Position numbers and translations under genes: made by a program. The notes under the pieces were generated by a model, which saw nothing but the letters and a program-made list of their open reading frames with translations, did not search any database and was not told the DNA's origin. A stretch of DNA of 64,000 bases from Acidaminococcus timonensis (GTDB lineage: Bacteria > Bacillota > Negativicutes > Acidaminococcales > Acidaminococcaceae). The first letter of the stretch is position 1, and every line of letters starts with the position of its first letter. Location: the NCBI RefSeq assembly GCF_900106585.1, contig NZ_FNWH01000005.1, forward strand, positions 1 to 64,000, written 5' to 3'. Below are positions 44,505-53,614 of this stretch, piece by piece.

Positions 44505-45401
44505 ATGAAACTGTTTTCGAAGATCCGCACGGCCGGTATGGCCCTGGCCCTGAGCCTGGTGGCCATGCCCCTGGCCATGGCCGATGCCGGGACGACGGCC
44601 ATCGATGAAGTGATGGCCGCCCAGGAAGCCACCAGCAAACAGGCCTATGTACAATACGAATTGAAGGGCACCCTGTTCAGCCCGGTGGGCGTGGGCAACC
44701 TGCTGGTGAACGGGAACGTAGAGGACCTGACCCCCAGGAAGAAGAACCAGGAACGGGTGACCAGAGCCGAAGCCCACGGTACCGCCGAACTGGTGGTGCT
44801 GGGCAGCCAGAAAACCATGAGCACCCCGGTGGAAGCCTATGCAGAAGCCCAGGGCAAAAAGCTCACCGAATACATAAAGACGGATAAGGGCTGGGGAAAG
44901 ACCATCGTTCCCTTCTCCATGCCCACGGAAGAAGAACTCGCCCAGTCCTTGAAGGAGTACCGCGCCACCCTTTCTTCCGCTGAAATGATCAAGGAAGACA
45001 GCCGGGAAAAAGTCTACAAGGTCACCGGTGACTGGAACAGGATCCTGGACCTGCAGGACAGGACTGCCAAAAAATCCATGAAGGTGAACGGTGTGGATGT
45101 AGCCGAACTGCTGCGCCAGGTGAAGGACGTAAATTACATCATCGCCGTGGATAAGAAGACCCACCGGATCACAGCGCTGTCCTGGGATCTGACCCCGCTG
45201 CTGCAGACTGCAGGGGCCCAGCTCATGGACGCTGCGGCCACCCAGGACAAGAATCTGGACAGGAACCAGCTGGAAATGATGAAGGCCATGCTGAAAGGTT
45301 CCAGTCTGAACCTGAACGTGCTGCTCCGGTATGAAAAGGGCAAGGACGTGGTCATCCCCGCCGAAGTCAGGAACACCAAGGTGGTCGTGGAAAAAGCTTA
45401 A
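44505..45401 (+). CDS. Secreted or periplasmic protein, DUF6612-like
   Basis: 298 aa. Signal peptide with a basic start and hydrophobic core ends AMPLAMADA, predicted cleavage after AMA. The mature part has a repeated strand pattern (TEYIKTDKGWGKTIVPFSMP; VDKKTHRITALSWDLTPLLQ) like LppX/LolA-type lipoprotein-sensor folds found in Firmicute DUF6612 proteins, but no lipobox Cys. GGAGG 7 bp before ATG. Function unknown. Confidence 0.75.
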   Translation: MKLFSKIRTAGMALALSLVAMPLAMADAGTTAIDEVMAAQEATSKQAYVQYELKGTLFSPVGVGNLLVNGNVEDLTPRKKNQERVTRAEAHGTAELVVLGSQKTMSTPVEAYAEAQGKKLTEYIKTDKGWGKTIVPFSMPTEEELAQSLKEYRATLSSAEMIKEDSREKVYKVTGDWNRILDLQDRTAKKSMKVNGVDVAELLRQVKDVNYIIAVDKKTHRITALSWDLTPLLQTAGAQLMDAAATQDKNLDRNQLEMMKAMLKGSSLNLNVLLRYEKGKDVVIPAEVRNTKVVVEKA

Positions 45402-45402
45402 A

Positions 45403-45478
45403 AGCAGTCACTAGTCTCTAGTCACTAGTCTGCAGCCAAAGGAAAAGAAGTGCCGCGCTTGCGACACTTCTTTTTTAT
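45403..45478. repeat. Heptamer cluster plus terminator
   Basis: AGTCACTAGTCTCTAGTCAC and further heptamer-like sequence, then hairpin GAAGTGCCGC/GCGACACTTC with TTTTTT (45447-45476), serving both convergent genes. Confidence 0.72.
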
Positions 45479-45484
45479 GCAAAT

Positions 45485-46966
45485 TTATTGAATTTCTGCC
45501 AGGAGTTTCTTCAGAAACTCATACATCCGCAGGGTGCTGCTGACGCTCAGTCGTTCCTGGGGAGAATGGAGATCCCAGCAGTCAGGCCCCAGTGAAATGG
45601 CATCCAGTTCGGGACGCTTTTCCATGAGGCAGCCACATTCCAACCCGGAATGGATGGGTGTGGCCGCCATGGTTTCTCCGAACAGGTCCTGGTAGACCTG
45701 CTGCACCTGGGGTGTCAGTTTGGAATCCGGATCGTTGGGCCAGCCGGGGTAGGCGGCGAATTTTTCGCAGGTACCGCCCACCAATTGGGCCAGCAGATAG
45801 ATCTTGTCCCAGATGTAATCGGCCTTGGAGCGGAAGGAAGTGCGGATTTCGTAAACCACCACCAGCCGGTTCTCCTCCGGTTCCAACCGGATTTCCCCCA
45901 GGTTGTCACTGCTCTGGACCACTGTGGGGATGGCCGCATTCATTTCCGAGATCCCGTTGGGGGACAGCACCAGCACCTGGATGAACTTGTCCGTTACATC
46001 CTGGGACACCACCAGCCCCGTTTCCGGCCCTGCCGCCAGTTCCACGGTCATCTTCAGATTGGCAGCTACGGCCTTGTATTCGGCCCGCAGGTGCTCGACC
46101 ACCTGATCCACTGCCACCAGAAACTCCTCTTTTTGGGCCGCTGGCACCATAACCACCGCCTCCGCATCCCGGGGGATCGCCAGCCGGAAGGTCCCTCCGT
46201 GGAGGGAGGCCAGATGCAGGGGCATCTTCTTCCGGGCCCCCAGCAGCATCCGGATCAGGAAGATGTTGGCATTGCCCCGGCCCCGGTGGATATCCTCCCC
46301 GGAATGGCCACCCTGGAGCCCCTCCACCTTCAGATGGTAGAACAGGGCCTGGCCGGGAACGGCCTCCCAGGTGACCGGCAGATGGAACTTCACCCCGAAC
46401 CCGCCGCAGCTTCCGGTGACAGAATGGCGTTCTGCCGCATTGTCGATGTTTACCAGGTAGCGGGCGTGGAAATCGCTGGCATCCACGTTCTGGGCGCCGC
46501 TCATATCTTCTTCCTCTGCGGTGGTGAACAGGGTTTCCAGTTCCGGATGGGGCAGGCTGTCATCTTCCAGGAGCGCCATGGCCAGGGCCACGCCGATGCC
46601 GTCATCAGCCCCCAGGGTGGTCCGGCCGCCGGTGGACAGAAGGTCTCCAGCCAGCTCCAGATGGATGGGATCCCGGGCAAAATCGTGTTCCACTCCCCTG
46701 GCCTTCTGACAAACCATATCCAGATGGGCCTGGAGCATCACCGCCGGACGCTCCTCATAGCCGGGGGAAGCCGGTTTGCGGATGAACACATTGTTCCAGT
46801 CATCCTGCCAGGTCTCGAAGCCCTTCTGCCTGGCCCAGCTGTACACGGCGGCGCTGATGGTCTTCTCCTGGAAAGAAGGGTGCGGAATCCGGCACAATTC
46901 CCCAAAATGATGGAATACCGGATGGTGCAAAAGCTGTTCCAACGATTCAAATTTCTGGTTTTCCAT
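45485..46966 (-). CDS. pepD: Aminoacyl-histidine dipeptidase (M20 family)
   Basis: 493 aa. Metal ligands: MLQAHLDMVCQKA, LGADDGIGVALAMAL, TTAEEEDMSGAQNVD, and the C-terminal HSGLECGCLMEK. Cytosolic dipeptidase releasing amino acids from X-His and other dipeptides. 12 bp after the YfcC-type transporter gene, suggesting uptake and hydrolysis of peptides or amino acids together. Confidence 0.93.
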   Translation of the reverse strand: MENQKFESLEQLLHHPVFHHFGELCRIPHPSFQEKTISAAVYSWARQKGFETWQDDWNNVFIRKPASPGYEERPAVMLQAHLDMVCQKARGVEHDFARDPIHLELAGDLLSTGGRTTLGADDGIGVALAMALLEDDSLPHPELETLFTTAEEEDMSGAQNVDASDFHARYLVNIDNAAERHSVTGSCGGFGVKFHLPVTWEAVPGQALFYHLKVEGLQGGHSGEDIHRGRGNANIFLIRMLLGARKKMPLHLASLHGGTFRLAIPRDAEAVVMVPAAQKEEFLVAVDQVVEHLRAEYKAVAANLKMTVELAAGPETGLVVSQDVTDKFIQVLVLSPNGISEMNAAIPTVVQSSDNLGEIRLEPEENRLVVVYEIRTSFRSKADYIWDKIYLLAQLVGGTCEKFAAYPGWPNDPDSKLTPQVQQVYQDLFGETMAATPIHSGLECGCLMEKRPELDAISLGPDCWDLHSPQERLSVSSTLRMYEFLKKLLAEIQ

Positions 46967-46978
46967 AGTTCTGCCTCC

Positions 46979-48388
46979 TTAGAACGGACCGTAGTGGATC
47001 TGGACAGCAATGACCATAAAGGCCAGAGCGACCACGCACCAGATGGCAAAGAGAGGGGCCAGCCAGCGGAACCATTTCCCAAAGGAAATGTGAGCCATGG
47101 CACAGGCGGCCACCACTTCCCCGCTGGTGGGTGCGAATACGTTGGTGAAGGCATCCCCCATCTGGAAGGCCAGGACGGCCGTCTGCCGGGTCACCCCGAT
47201 CAGATCCGCCAGCGGTGCGAACAGAGGCATGGTAATGGCTGCCTTGCCGCTGCCGGAAGGTACCAGTACGTTGAACAGATCCTGGACAATGAACATGCCG
47301 CAGGCGCTGAGGGTGGGCGGCAGTCCATTGAGCAGGCTGGCCATGTAATGGATCACCGTATCCATGATATGCGCATTCTGCATGATCAGCACGGCTGCGT
47401 TGCACATGCCGATGACCAGGTTGGCAAACAGCATGTTGCTGCAGCCGGCCAGGAACGCATCGGCGATTTCACCGGAAGACAGCCCCCCGATGATGCCGGC
47501 CAGGAGACCACATGCCAGGAACAGCCCCGCCATTTCGTTGATGTAAAAGTCGAATTTCAGCACCCCCAGGACCACGGCGGCGATGGTCCCCACAAACAGC
47601 ATCAGCACCAGTTTGTGCCGCAGGGTGATCACCGGAGTTTCCTGGAGTTTCAGATGGCTGTTGTACAGCAGATCTTCTTCCCGGACCGTACTCAGTTCCG
47701 GATTCTTACGAACTTTATTGGCGTACCACATTACATAGGGAATGGTCACGATGTTCATGACCACAAACAGCACTGCCCGGAGCCCCATGCCGGAAAACAT
47801 GGGCAGACCGCAGATACCCTGGGCTACCCCTACGGTAAACGGATTGGTCATGGCCCCTGCATACCCTACAGGCGCCGCACAGAATACAATGGCAATGGCG
47901 GTGAGGGAATCGAAACCCATGGCCACGGAAACCCCGATCACCAGGGGGGTGAATGCCAGGAATTCTTCAAAGCAGCCGGCAAACGCGGACAGCAGGCTGA
48001 AAAGCACCATGACCACCGGAATCATCAGCAGTTCCCGGCCCTTCATCTTTTCCACCACATTGGACAGCCCGGCATTGATGGCTCCGGTGGCATCCATAAT
48101 GGCGAACATGCCCCCGATGATGAACAGAAAGGAAATGATTTCCGCTGCATTCTGGAGCCCCAGGGTCAGAGATTCAAACAGATAGAAAAGGGAAACGGGC
48201 TGCTGCTCAATGTAATGGAAAGTGGCGGGATCCACCACTTCCTTGTTGAGAACAGGATTTAGGACCCGGCTGTATTCCCCCGCAGGGACGATATAGGATG
48301 CCAGGAAAGCGGCGAACATGATGATTCCCAGGAGCACCATGGGATTCAGTGCGTGGAGCTTGAACTTGCTTTTCTTTTCCTCTGCCAT
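46979..48388 (-). CDS. YfcC/DcuC-type membrane transporter
   Basis: 469 aa, about 12 membrane helices. NPMVLLGIIMFAAFLASYIV, AFAGCFEEFLAFTPLVIGV, NVLVPSGSGKAAITMPLFAP and TRQTAVLAFQMGDAFTNVFA are typical of the YfcC family (basic amino acid or C4-dicarboxylate carriers). Paired with pepD, hence probably an amino-acid or peptide carrier. The TetR gene upstream in the same direction may control it. Confidence 0.86.
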   Translation of the reverse strand: MAEEKKSKFKLHALNPMVLLGIIMFAAFLASYIVPAGEYSRVLNPVLNKEVVDPATFHYIEQQPVSLFYLFESLTLGLQNAAEIISFLFIIGGMFAIMDATGAINAGLSNVVEKMKGRELLMIPVVMVLFSLLSAFAGCFEEFLAFTPLVIGVSVAMGFDSLTAIAIVFCAAPVGYAGAMTNPFTVGVAQGICGLPMFSGMGLRAVLFVVMNIVTIPYVMWYANKVRKNPELSTVREEDLLYNSHLKLQETPVITLRHKLVLMLFVGTIAAVVLGVLKFDFYINEMAGLFLACGLLAGIIGGLSSGEIADAFLAGCSNMLFANLVIGMCNAAVLIMQNAHIMDTVIHYMASLLNGLPPTLSACGMFIVQDLFNVLVPSGSGKAAITMPLFAPLADLIGVTRQTAVLAFQMGDAFTNVFAPTSGEVVAACAMAHISFGKWFRWLAPLFAIWCVVALAFMVIAVQIHYGPF

Positions 48389-48423
48389 TTCAGTACACTC
48401 CTTTTCCGATTGATTGATTGGCT

Positions 48424-49122
48424 TCAGGGCTGTGCAGGCCGGGCCTGTGCCAGCACATACTCAAAAATGTGCCGGAACCCTTTCCTCAGTGTCTCAATGC
48501 TTTCTTTGCAATTGGCCAGATACGCCTTATGGATATAGCTTTCATGGAGGGCCACAATGATCTCCAGGGTTTCAGCCGCCCGGGATCCCTCTACGAATCC
48601 GTCTTCCACCATATGCTGCATGACCACCTGATCCCGCTCTGCCAGATTGCCCCGCAGCACCATCTGGCGGGCATCCTCCGGCAACTCTTTCAATTCTTCC
48701 GGGAACAGTTCCAGGTAATACGTCTGGATCACATCCTCCAGACGATGGCTGTATTTCCCGAAGAACATGTTGTAGAAGATCTCCGGTGCCTGGAAGGCAT
48801 GGTTGTTGAAACACCGGTAAATGGTCCGGTACCGTTCCAGAGAATCCATGCCCGGCTGCAGCTCATGGGCCAGATCGACCAGGTATTCCCGCAGATAACA
48901 GACGGATCCGAACAGGATCAGATCATCCAGATCCTGAAAATAGTTGTAGAGGGTGGCACTGTTGTACCCTGCCTCCGCAGCCACCCGGCGGATAGTGACT
49001 CCGCCCAGGCCCTCCTTCTGCAGGATTTTTTCTGTGGCTTCCACAAAATAGGCCATATTCCGTTTCTGCCGAAGGGATAACGTCCTCTTTTGCCCAATTT
49101 CCTCCATCAATGTTTTTTTCAT
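48424..49122 (-). CDS. TetR-family transcriptional regulator
   Basis: 232 aa. HTH: EKILQKEGLGGVTIRRVAAE and AGYNSATLYNYFQDLDDLIL. The C-terminal ligand domain is not recognised. ATG giving MKKTLMEEIGQ is the best start, although its GGAGGTG is 11 bp away. Divergent from an EamA gene across a double palindrome. Confidence 0.85.
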   Translation of the reverse strand: MKKTLMEEIGQKRTLSLRQKRNMAYFVEATEKILQKEGLGGVTIRRVAAEAGYNSATLYNYFQDLDDLILFGSVCYLREYLVDLAHELQPGMDSLERYRTIYRCFNNHAFQAPEIFYNMFFGKYSHRLEDVIQTYYLELFPEELKELPEDARQMVLRGNLAERDQVVMQHMVEDGFVEGSRAAETLEIIVALHESYIHKAYLANCKESIETLRKGFRHIFEYVLAQARPAQP

Positions 49123-49215
49123 CCTTGACCAGGCACCTCCTGACTGCGTTCCTGTGTTTTCTTTCCGCAACGGGTTGACAAACTGACAGGCCACTTTTAT
49201 AATAAAGCTAATTTC

Positions 49216-49244
49216 TAATCATGATTATATTTTAATCGTGATTA
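49216..49244. promoter_or_regulatory. Tandem palindromic operators for the TetR regulator
   Basis: TAATCATGATTA (49216-49227, perfect palindrome) and TAATCGTGATTA (49233-49244), centre spacing 17 bp, in the tetR/eamA divergent region. TetR dimers often bind such pairs. Confidence 0.65.
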
Positions 49245-49308
49245 TACGTCAAGTCTTTTTTCCCCGGCCCTGTGAATCGATTTTTCCTCTGAAAGGAGTC
49301 CTTCCATC

Positions 49309-50145
49309 ATGTTCCCTCTCCCTGCCCAGTCCGGTTCCATCCTGGTTCTCCTGGGTGCCCTCTGCTGGAGCCTGAACTCCCCCCTGGTAAAATACCTTCC
49401 CCTGGATCCCTTTTTGATCTGCGGATTGCGTTCTGTCATTGCCGGGCTGGTCCTGCTGCCCTTCCTGCGTCCCCGCAGGATCCACTGGAACCGGTGGCTG
49501 ATCGCCTACTGCCTGAGTTACTGTGCCCTGTGCCTCAGCGTGATTGCCTCCCTTTCCCGGACATCGGCGGCCATCGGGGTGGGGATGCAGTACACGGCCA
49601 CCGTCTGGCTGTTCCTGCTGCTGTGGTACCGGACCGGCTACTTCAATCCCAGGGCCTTCCTGCCGGTACTGGTGATCATGGCCGGTGTGGTCTGCTTCAT
49701 GCTTTCCGGAGGCAGTGGAGATTCGGATTCCCTGGGAAATGCCATCGCTCTCACAGAGGGGATCTTCTTTGCAGGAATGAGCCTGGTCTCCAGGAAGGCC
49801 ACCCGAGAAAATGTGCTGGGACTGACCGCTCTGGGGAACCTGTTCACCGGAGCCCTGGTGTTCAGCCTGTTCCCTTCCGCCCGGCTGGGACTGACCGCCA
49901 TGACCGGCCAGGAATGGGTCCTGATGCTGCTTTTGGGCGTGGTCCAGGTGGCCGGAGGCTACAGTTTCTATAATCTGGGCGTCCAGAAAATCCCGGCCCG
50001 GAAAGCTTCGGTACTGGCCCTGTGGGAAATGATCCTGGGACCTCTCTGGGTAGCCCTGTTCCTGCACCAGTACCCCAATCCCATGGTACTCACCGGTTTG
50101 ACCATCATCCTGGGGGGAATGCTGCTGGATGCAAAAATGACATAA
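49309..50145 (+). CDS. EamA/DMT-family transporter
   Basis: 278 aa, about 10 membrane helices, two EamA repeats (GALCWSLNSPLVKYLPLDPF; EMILGPLWVALFLHQYPNP). GAAAGGAG upstream of ATG. Divergent from the TetR gene. Substrate unknown. Confidence 0.86.
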   Translation: MFPLPAQSGSILVLLGALCWSLNSPLVKYLPLDPFLICGLRSVIAGLVLLPFLRPRRIHWNRWLIAYCLSYCALCLSVIASLSRTSAAIGVGMQYTATVWLFLLLWYRTGYFNPRAFLPVLVIMAGVVCFMLSGGSGDSDSLGNAIALTEGIFFAGMSLVSRKATRENVLGLTALGNLFTGALVFSLFPSARLGLTAMTGQEWVLMLLLGVVQVAGGYSFYNLGVQKIPARKASVLALWEMILGPLWVALFLHQYPNPMVLTGLTIILGGMLLDAKMT

Positions 50146-50147
50146 AA

Positions 50148-50218
50148 AAACAGGGGTGCGAAAATCCTTTTCACACCCCGTCACCAGCTGCCAGTCACTG
50201 GTTGCCGGCCGTTGGATA
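50148..50218. repeat. Mosaic repeat fragment with terminator-like hairpin
   Basis: GGGGTGCGAAAA/TTTTCACACCCC hairpin followed by heptamer-like CCAGCTGCCAGTCACTGG. Lies between convergent genes. Confidence 0.6.
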
Positions 50219-50539
50219 GACGTTCAGGTAATGGTTCTGGGCATCCTTCAAGGCGGCAATCACCGCTTTCTGGGACAGAGCCAGGAACCGTCGGCGCAGC
50301 TCCTGCACCATTGTTTCCATGTCGGCCAGCAGGTTCTTTCCAATCAGGATATCCTGCAGGAAGGCAATGGTATCGGCCATGATCATGTTGGCACTGCAAT
50401 GGATGATGGTCCCTGTATTCCGGTCGATGACCAGGCTCAGGGAAAAGGTCCCACCATACATGGAATTGATCACATCGTCCCGGGATACTTTGGCCACCCC
50501 GGTGACGAAAACAGAATCGGACGGGTAGTGTTTTTCCAT
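50195..50539 (-). CDS. DUF3870-type protein
   Basis: 114 aa, soluble. SVFVTGVAKVSRDDVINSMY, LVIDRNTGTIIHCSANMIM and LLADMETMVQELRRRFLALS match my memory of the DUF3870 family in Firmicutes; function unknown. AAGGAG 9 bp before the ATG. Confidence 0.72.
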   Translation of the reverse strand: MEKHYPSDSVFVTGVAKVSRDDVINSMYGGTFSLSLVIDRNTGTIIHCSANMIMADTIAFLQDILIGKNLLADMETMVQELRRRFLALSQKAVIAALKDAQNHYLNVYPTAGNQ

Positions 50540-50637
50540 AGAATCAGACTCCTTTTCTCTCTTATGCAAGGGTACCACAGTGTACCCGAAGGGGTCAATA
50601 AAATTTGACGGAAAACAGGAAAAATTCATAAATTTCC

Positions 50638-50666
50638 TTGTAGAATCCGTTTTTATCTGCTATACT
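50638..50666 (+). promoter_or_regulatory. Promoter of the murI leader
   Basis: TTGTAG, 17-bp spacer, TATACT. Predicted start near 50673, giving a leader of about 155 nt before murI. Confidence 0.75.
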
Positions 50667-50672
50667 GGTTTT

Positions 50673-50806
50673 GTTGCCGATAAGGGCAGCATACAACTGA
50701 AGATCCTTATGGATTTGGGAACAGATTTCCCCCTGTTCCTGCCCATCGATAAGGCCTGATAAAGACATCTCTCCTGGATGTTTGTCTTTTTCAGGCCTTA
50801 TTTTTA
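50673..50806 (+). promoter_or_regulatory. Candidate switching leader RNA with terminator before murI
   Basis: Hairpins: GTTGCC/GGCAGC (50673-50690), GATCC/GGATT (50702-50715), GGGAACAG/CTGTTCC, and a junction helix GGGCAG/CTGCCC. Terminator: AAGGCCTGA (50751-50759) with TCAGGCCTT (50791-50799), inner AAAGACA/TGTCTTT, then ATTTTTATT. Two ATAAGG segments (50680, 50749) and two CCTTAT segments (50705, 50796) allow mutually exclusive pairings. It matches no riboswitch I know; a free-standing small RNA is an alternative. Confidence 0.55.
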
Positions 50807-50827
50807 TTGATACAGGAGGTCTTACTC

Positions 50828-51700
50828 ATGCAGACAGCACAACCCATTGGTGTCATCGATTCCGGCGTAGGCGGCTTGACCGTCCTTAAATGGCTCCAGG
50901 CCAAAATGCCCCACGAAAACTTCATCTTCATCGGCGATACAGCCCGTACCCCCTACGGCAACCGCAGCCGGGAAGAAATCACCCGCTTTGTAGCCGATAT
51001 GACAGCCTGGCTCAACAAGCGGAACATCAAACAGCTGGTGGTGGCCTGCAATACCATTACGGTGCTGGGCACGGATACGATCAGGGGCAGTTATCCCTTC
51101 GACGTGATTGGGATGGCCAAAGGTTCCCGCATGGTGCCTCTGGTCACGAAGAACAACCGGGTGGGTTTCTTTGCCACGGACTTCACCGTTTCTACCGGAG
51201 CCCACAAACGGGAAATCCAGAAACTGTGCCCCCAGATCCAGGTATTCGGCCAGGGCTGTCCCAAATTCGTACCGCTGATCGAAGGAGAACGATTCGGCAG
51301 CCCGGAACTGAAAGCCGCCATCCATGAATATGCAGAAAAGCTGAAGGCCCACCATGTGGATACGGTGCTGCTCTCCTGTACCCACTATCCTTTCGTGCGG
51401 AAAGAGATCGAAGACGAATTCGGTCCCTCTGTAACGGTACTGGATCCGGCGGAACGGACGGCCCAGGACGCCCTGGAATCCCTCCAAAAACGGCATCTGG
51501 CCCTGACCACCGGCATCGGCCGGGCCGAAGTGTGCTTCACCGCCGACCTGGAACGGGGCAAGCGCCTGGCTGCCCGTATGCTGGACCTGAACAAATGCGA
51601 TTTCCGCCTGATCGATTTGAAGAAGGACCCCGGACTTCCCGGTGACATCTCCCCTCTCAAGTCTCAGGCCCAGGGGATTCTTGGTAACCAAACGGTCTGA
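50828..51700 (+). CDS. murI: Glutamate racemase
   Basis: 290 aa. Supplies D-glutamate for peptidoglycan. Signature IGVIDSGVGGLTVLKWL and GDTARTPYGNRSREEI; catalytic Cys residues in VVACNTITVL and LSCTHYPFVRKEIE. AGGAGG 8 bp before ATG. In a glutamate-fermenting cell its control matters because the substrate is also the energy source; the leader upstream may provide it. Confidence 0.94.
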   Translation: MQTAQPIGVIDSGVGGLTVLKWLQAKMPHENFIFIGDTARTPYGNRSREEITRFVADMTAWLNKRNIKQLVVACNTITVLGTDTIRGSYPFDVIGMAKGSRMVPLVTKNNRVGFFATDFTVSTGAHKREIQKLCPQIQVFGQGCPKFVPLIEGERFGSPELKAAIHEYAEKLKAHHVDTVLLSCTHYPFVRKEIEDEFGPSVTVLDPAERTAQDALESLQKRHLALTTGIGRAEVCFTADLERGKRLAARMLDLNKCDFRLIDLKKDPGLPGDISPLKSQAQGILGNQTV

Positions 51701-51730
51701 ACCTGGAAAAACAAAAAGTGCTGCATCATC

Positions 51731-51850
51731 AAAAGGCGCTGTGAAAAAATCATCCACAGCGCCTTTATTTCGCTAGCGTCAGCTGGCTTCCATCGGCTAG
51801 TGGCTAGTGACTAGTGACGGGGTGTGAAAAAGCATTTTTTCACACCCCGT
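51731..51850. repeat. Complete mosaic intergenic repeat, inverted
   Basis: Reverse order of the 34490-34622 copy: hairpin AAGGCGCTGTG/CACAGCGCCTT, TTTCGCTAGCGTCAGCTGGC with TTCCATCGG, heptamers CTAGTGGCTAGTGACTAGTG, and hairpin GGGGTGTGAAAAA/TTTTTCACACCCC. Sits between convergent murI and niaR. Confidence 0.85.
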
Positions 51851-51869
51851 TTCCACATGCCTGGTTTTC

Positions 51870-52391
51870 TCACTTTTTTTCTTCGTACAGCACTCCCAGC
51901 GTCTCCAGGGCCTTCCGTACCGCTTCCATGTCTTCCGGGGTGGAAGCCGCCACCAGATGGGTATGGACACCCTCCGATATGCTGGACAGCAGAGGAGCCC
52001 GGGTGGCTCTCATCTTTTGCAGATACAGCTGCACATCCCGGCGGGATTTCAGGTTCAGTTCTCCTTCCAGGAATCCATAGACCTCGTGTTCCACAACCAC
52101 ATTGTGGACAACTCCCCCGTTATCCACAATGGAATTCAGTTCTGCCTCCACTTTCTCCGGCCCATGTTTGCACAAAAAGGATTCCTGCACGCCGTAGGGA
52201 CTGACCTGCTGCAACTGGTAGCCCCGGGGGGTGGAAATCACCGGCGTCCCGCTGGCCCGCAGCAGGGCAATATCTCCCACAATGATCTGACGGCTGACCT
52301 GGCAGACCTGGGCCATTTCCGTCCCGGTAACCGGTTTGGTGGCTTCTTTCAGCATTTCCAGGATTTTTTTTCTCCGTTCCTGGTTCTCCAT
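51870..52391 (-). CDS. niaR: NiaR/YrxA-type niacin-responsive repressor
   Basis: 173 aa. N-terminal HTH_11 (RRKKILEMLKEATKPVTGTE; VSRQIIVGDIALLRASG) and C-terminal 3H domain with the conserved histidines (KHGPEK; VVHNVVVEHEVYG; EGVHTHLV). Such proteins repress NAD synthesis and niacin uptake genes when niacin is present. AAGGAGG 8 bp before ATG. No NAD genes are adjacent here. Confidence 0.9.
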   Translation of the reverse strand: MENQERRKKILEMLKEATKPVTGTEMAQVCQVSRQIIVGDIALLRASGTPVISTPRGYQLQQVSPYGVQESFLCKHGPEKVEAELNSIVDNGGVVHNVVVEHEVYGFLEGELNLKSRRDVQLYLQKMRATRAPLLSSISEGVHTHLVAASTPEDMEAVRKALETLGVLYEEKK

Positions 52392-52568
52392 GGCAACTGC
52401 CTCCTTGGTTCCCAATATTCAATCTATTTCTATTATAAACGAAGCTTTCATAAAATTCCACTTTCCCCGAATATTTTTCTCGTATTGTCAAGGAACTTTC
52501 CCTATTTTAGCATAGTACAAAAGTCATGATTTTGTATCCCTTGAAACATTGCACAGGAGGTCCTTGCT

Positions 52569-53531
52569 GTGACGAAAGAATACCAAAGCCGCTGGTCGGT
52601 GTTTGCCATGTCCCTGCCCATCTTCATCGAAATCGGTCTGCAGATGCTGGTTCCCAATATGGATCAGTTCATGCTGAGCCATTATTCCCAGGATGCAGTG
52701 GCAGCCGTGGGAAACGGCAACATGATCCTGATCCATGGTCTGGGCCCCATTCCCTCCCTGGGGGTAGCCGGGGTATGCATCTCCACCAATACAGCCAAAG
52801 TCCTGGGGCTGCTGCTGGTCATGTACCTGCTGCGGAAGAAAACACCCCTGCGGCTTTCTCTCCGCCACCTGCGCCCCTTCCCGAAGAAAACCCTGAAGAA
52901 TCTGCTGTATCTGGGGATTCCCTCCGCCGGGGAAACCTTTTCCTACCAGCTTTCCCAGACCACCATCATGACCTTTGTGAATCTGTTCGGGATTGCCGTG
53001 ATCACCACCAAAGTCTATGCCTATATCATCGCCATGATCAGCTACCTGTATTCCCAGGCCCTGGCCATGGCCACCCAGATCCTGGTAGGATACTTCAAGG
53101 GAGCGGACGAAAACAGCGAAGTGGACAAACGGGTAAAGTTCACCATCCTGATTTCCATCCTGCTGTCCGGTACCCTGGCCATCCTGGTCTACTTCCACAG
53201 TGATGCCATCTTCTCCCTGTTCACAGAGGATCCGGAAGTCCATGCCCTGGGCAAAATGATCCTGTTTGTGGATATTTTCCTGGAAATTGGACGGGCCGTG
53301 AATATGTGCATGGTCATGGCTCTCAATGCAGCTGGTGATGTAAAGGCCCCCATCACCATCGGGATCATCTTCATGTGGTCCGTCTCCGTGCTGGGAAGCT
53401 GGTTCTTCGGCATCCATCTGCTCTGGGGCCTGGTGGGCATCTGGATTGCCATGGCCCTGGACGAATGCAGCCGGGGCCTGGTATTCTTCTGGCGCTGGCA
53501 CCAGGGAGTGTGGAGGAAAGCCGTCATATAA
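52569..53531 (+). pseudogene. MATE-family transporter with large internal deletion
   Basis: 320 aa, against about 450 for the family. It starts normally (GTG, AGGAGG 8 bp upstream; SLPIFIEIGLQMLVPNMDQF) but at NGNMILI it jumps to HGLGPIPSLGVAGVCISTNT, which in complete MATE proteins lies about 120 residues later. The reading frame is preserved. Helices 2 to 4 or so of the first half are missing, so transport function is doubtful. The rest (NAAGDVKAPITIGIIFMWSV) is well preserved. Confidence 0.78.
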
Positions 53532-53538
53532 CAGCATA

Positions 53539-53575
53539 CAAAAATCCCCGGACAACCACTGTCCGGGGATTTTTG
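53539..53575 (-). terminator. Terminator of gdhA copy 1
   Basis: AAAAATCCCCGGACA and TGTCCGGGGATTTTT form a strong stem; also terminates the convergent MATE remnant. Confidence 0.88.
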
Positions 53576-53614
53576 CTGTACCGTCCTGGTACAGAATCCG
53601 TTTGTAGGGTTCTA

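Noticed and set aside
50673-50806. 6S RNA upstream of murI
   Set aside because: The 5' and 3' parts do not pair into one long rod with a central bubble; the folding is a series of local hairpins plus a terminator.
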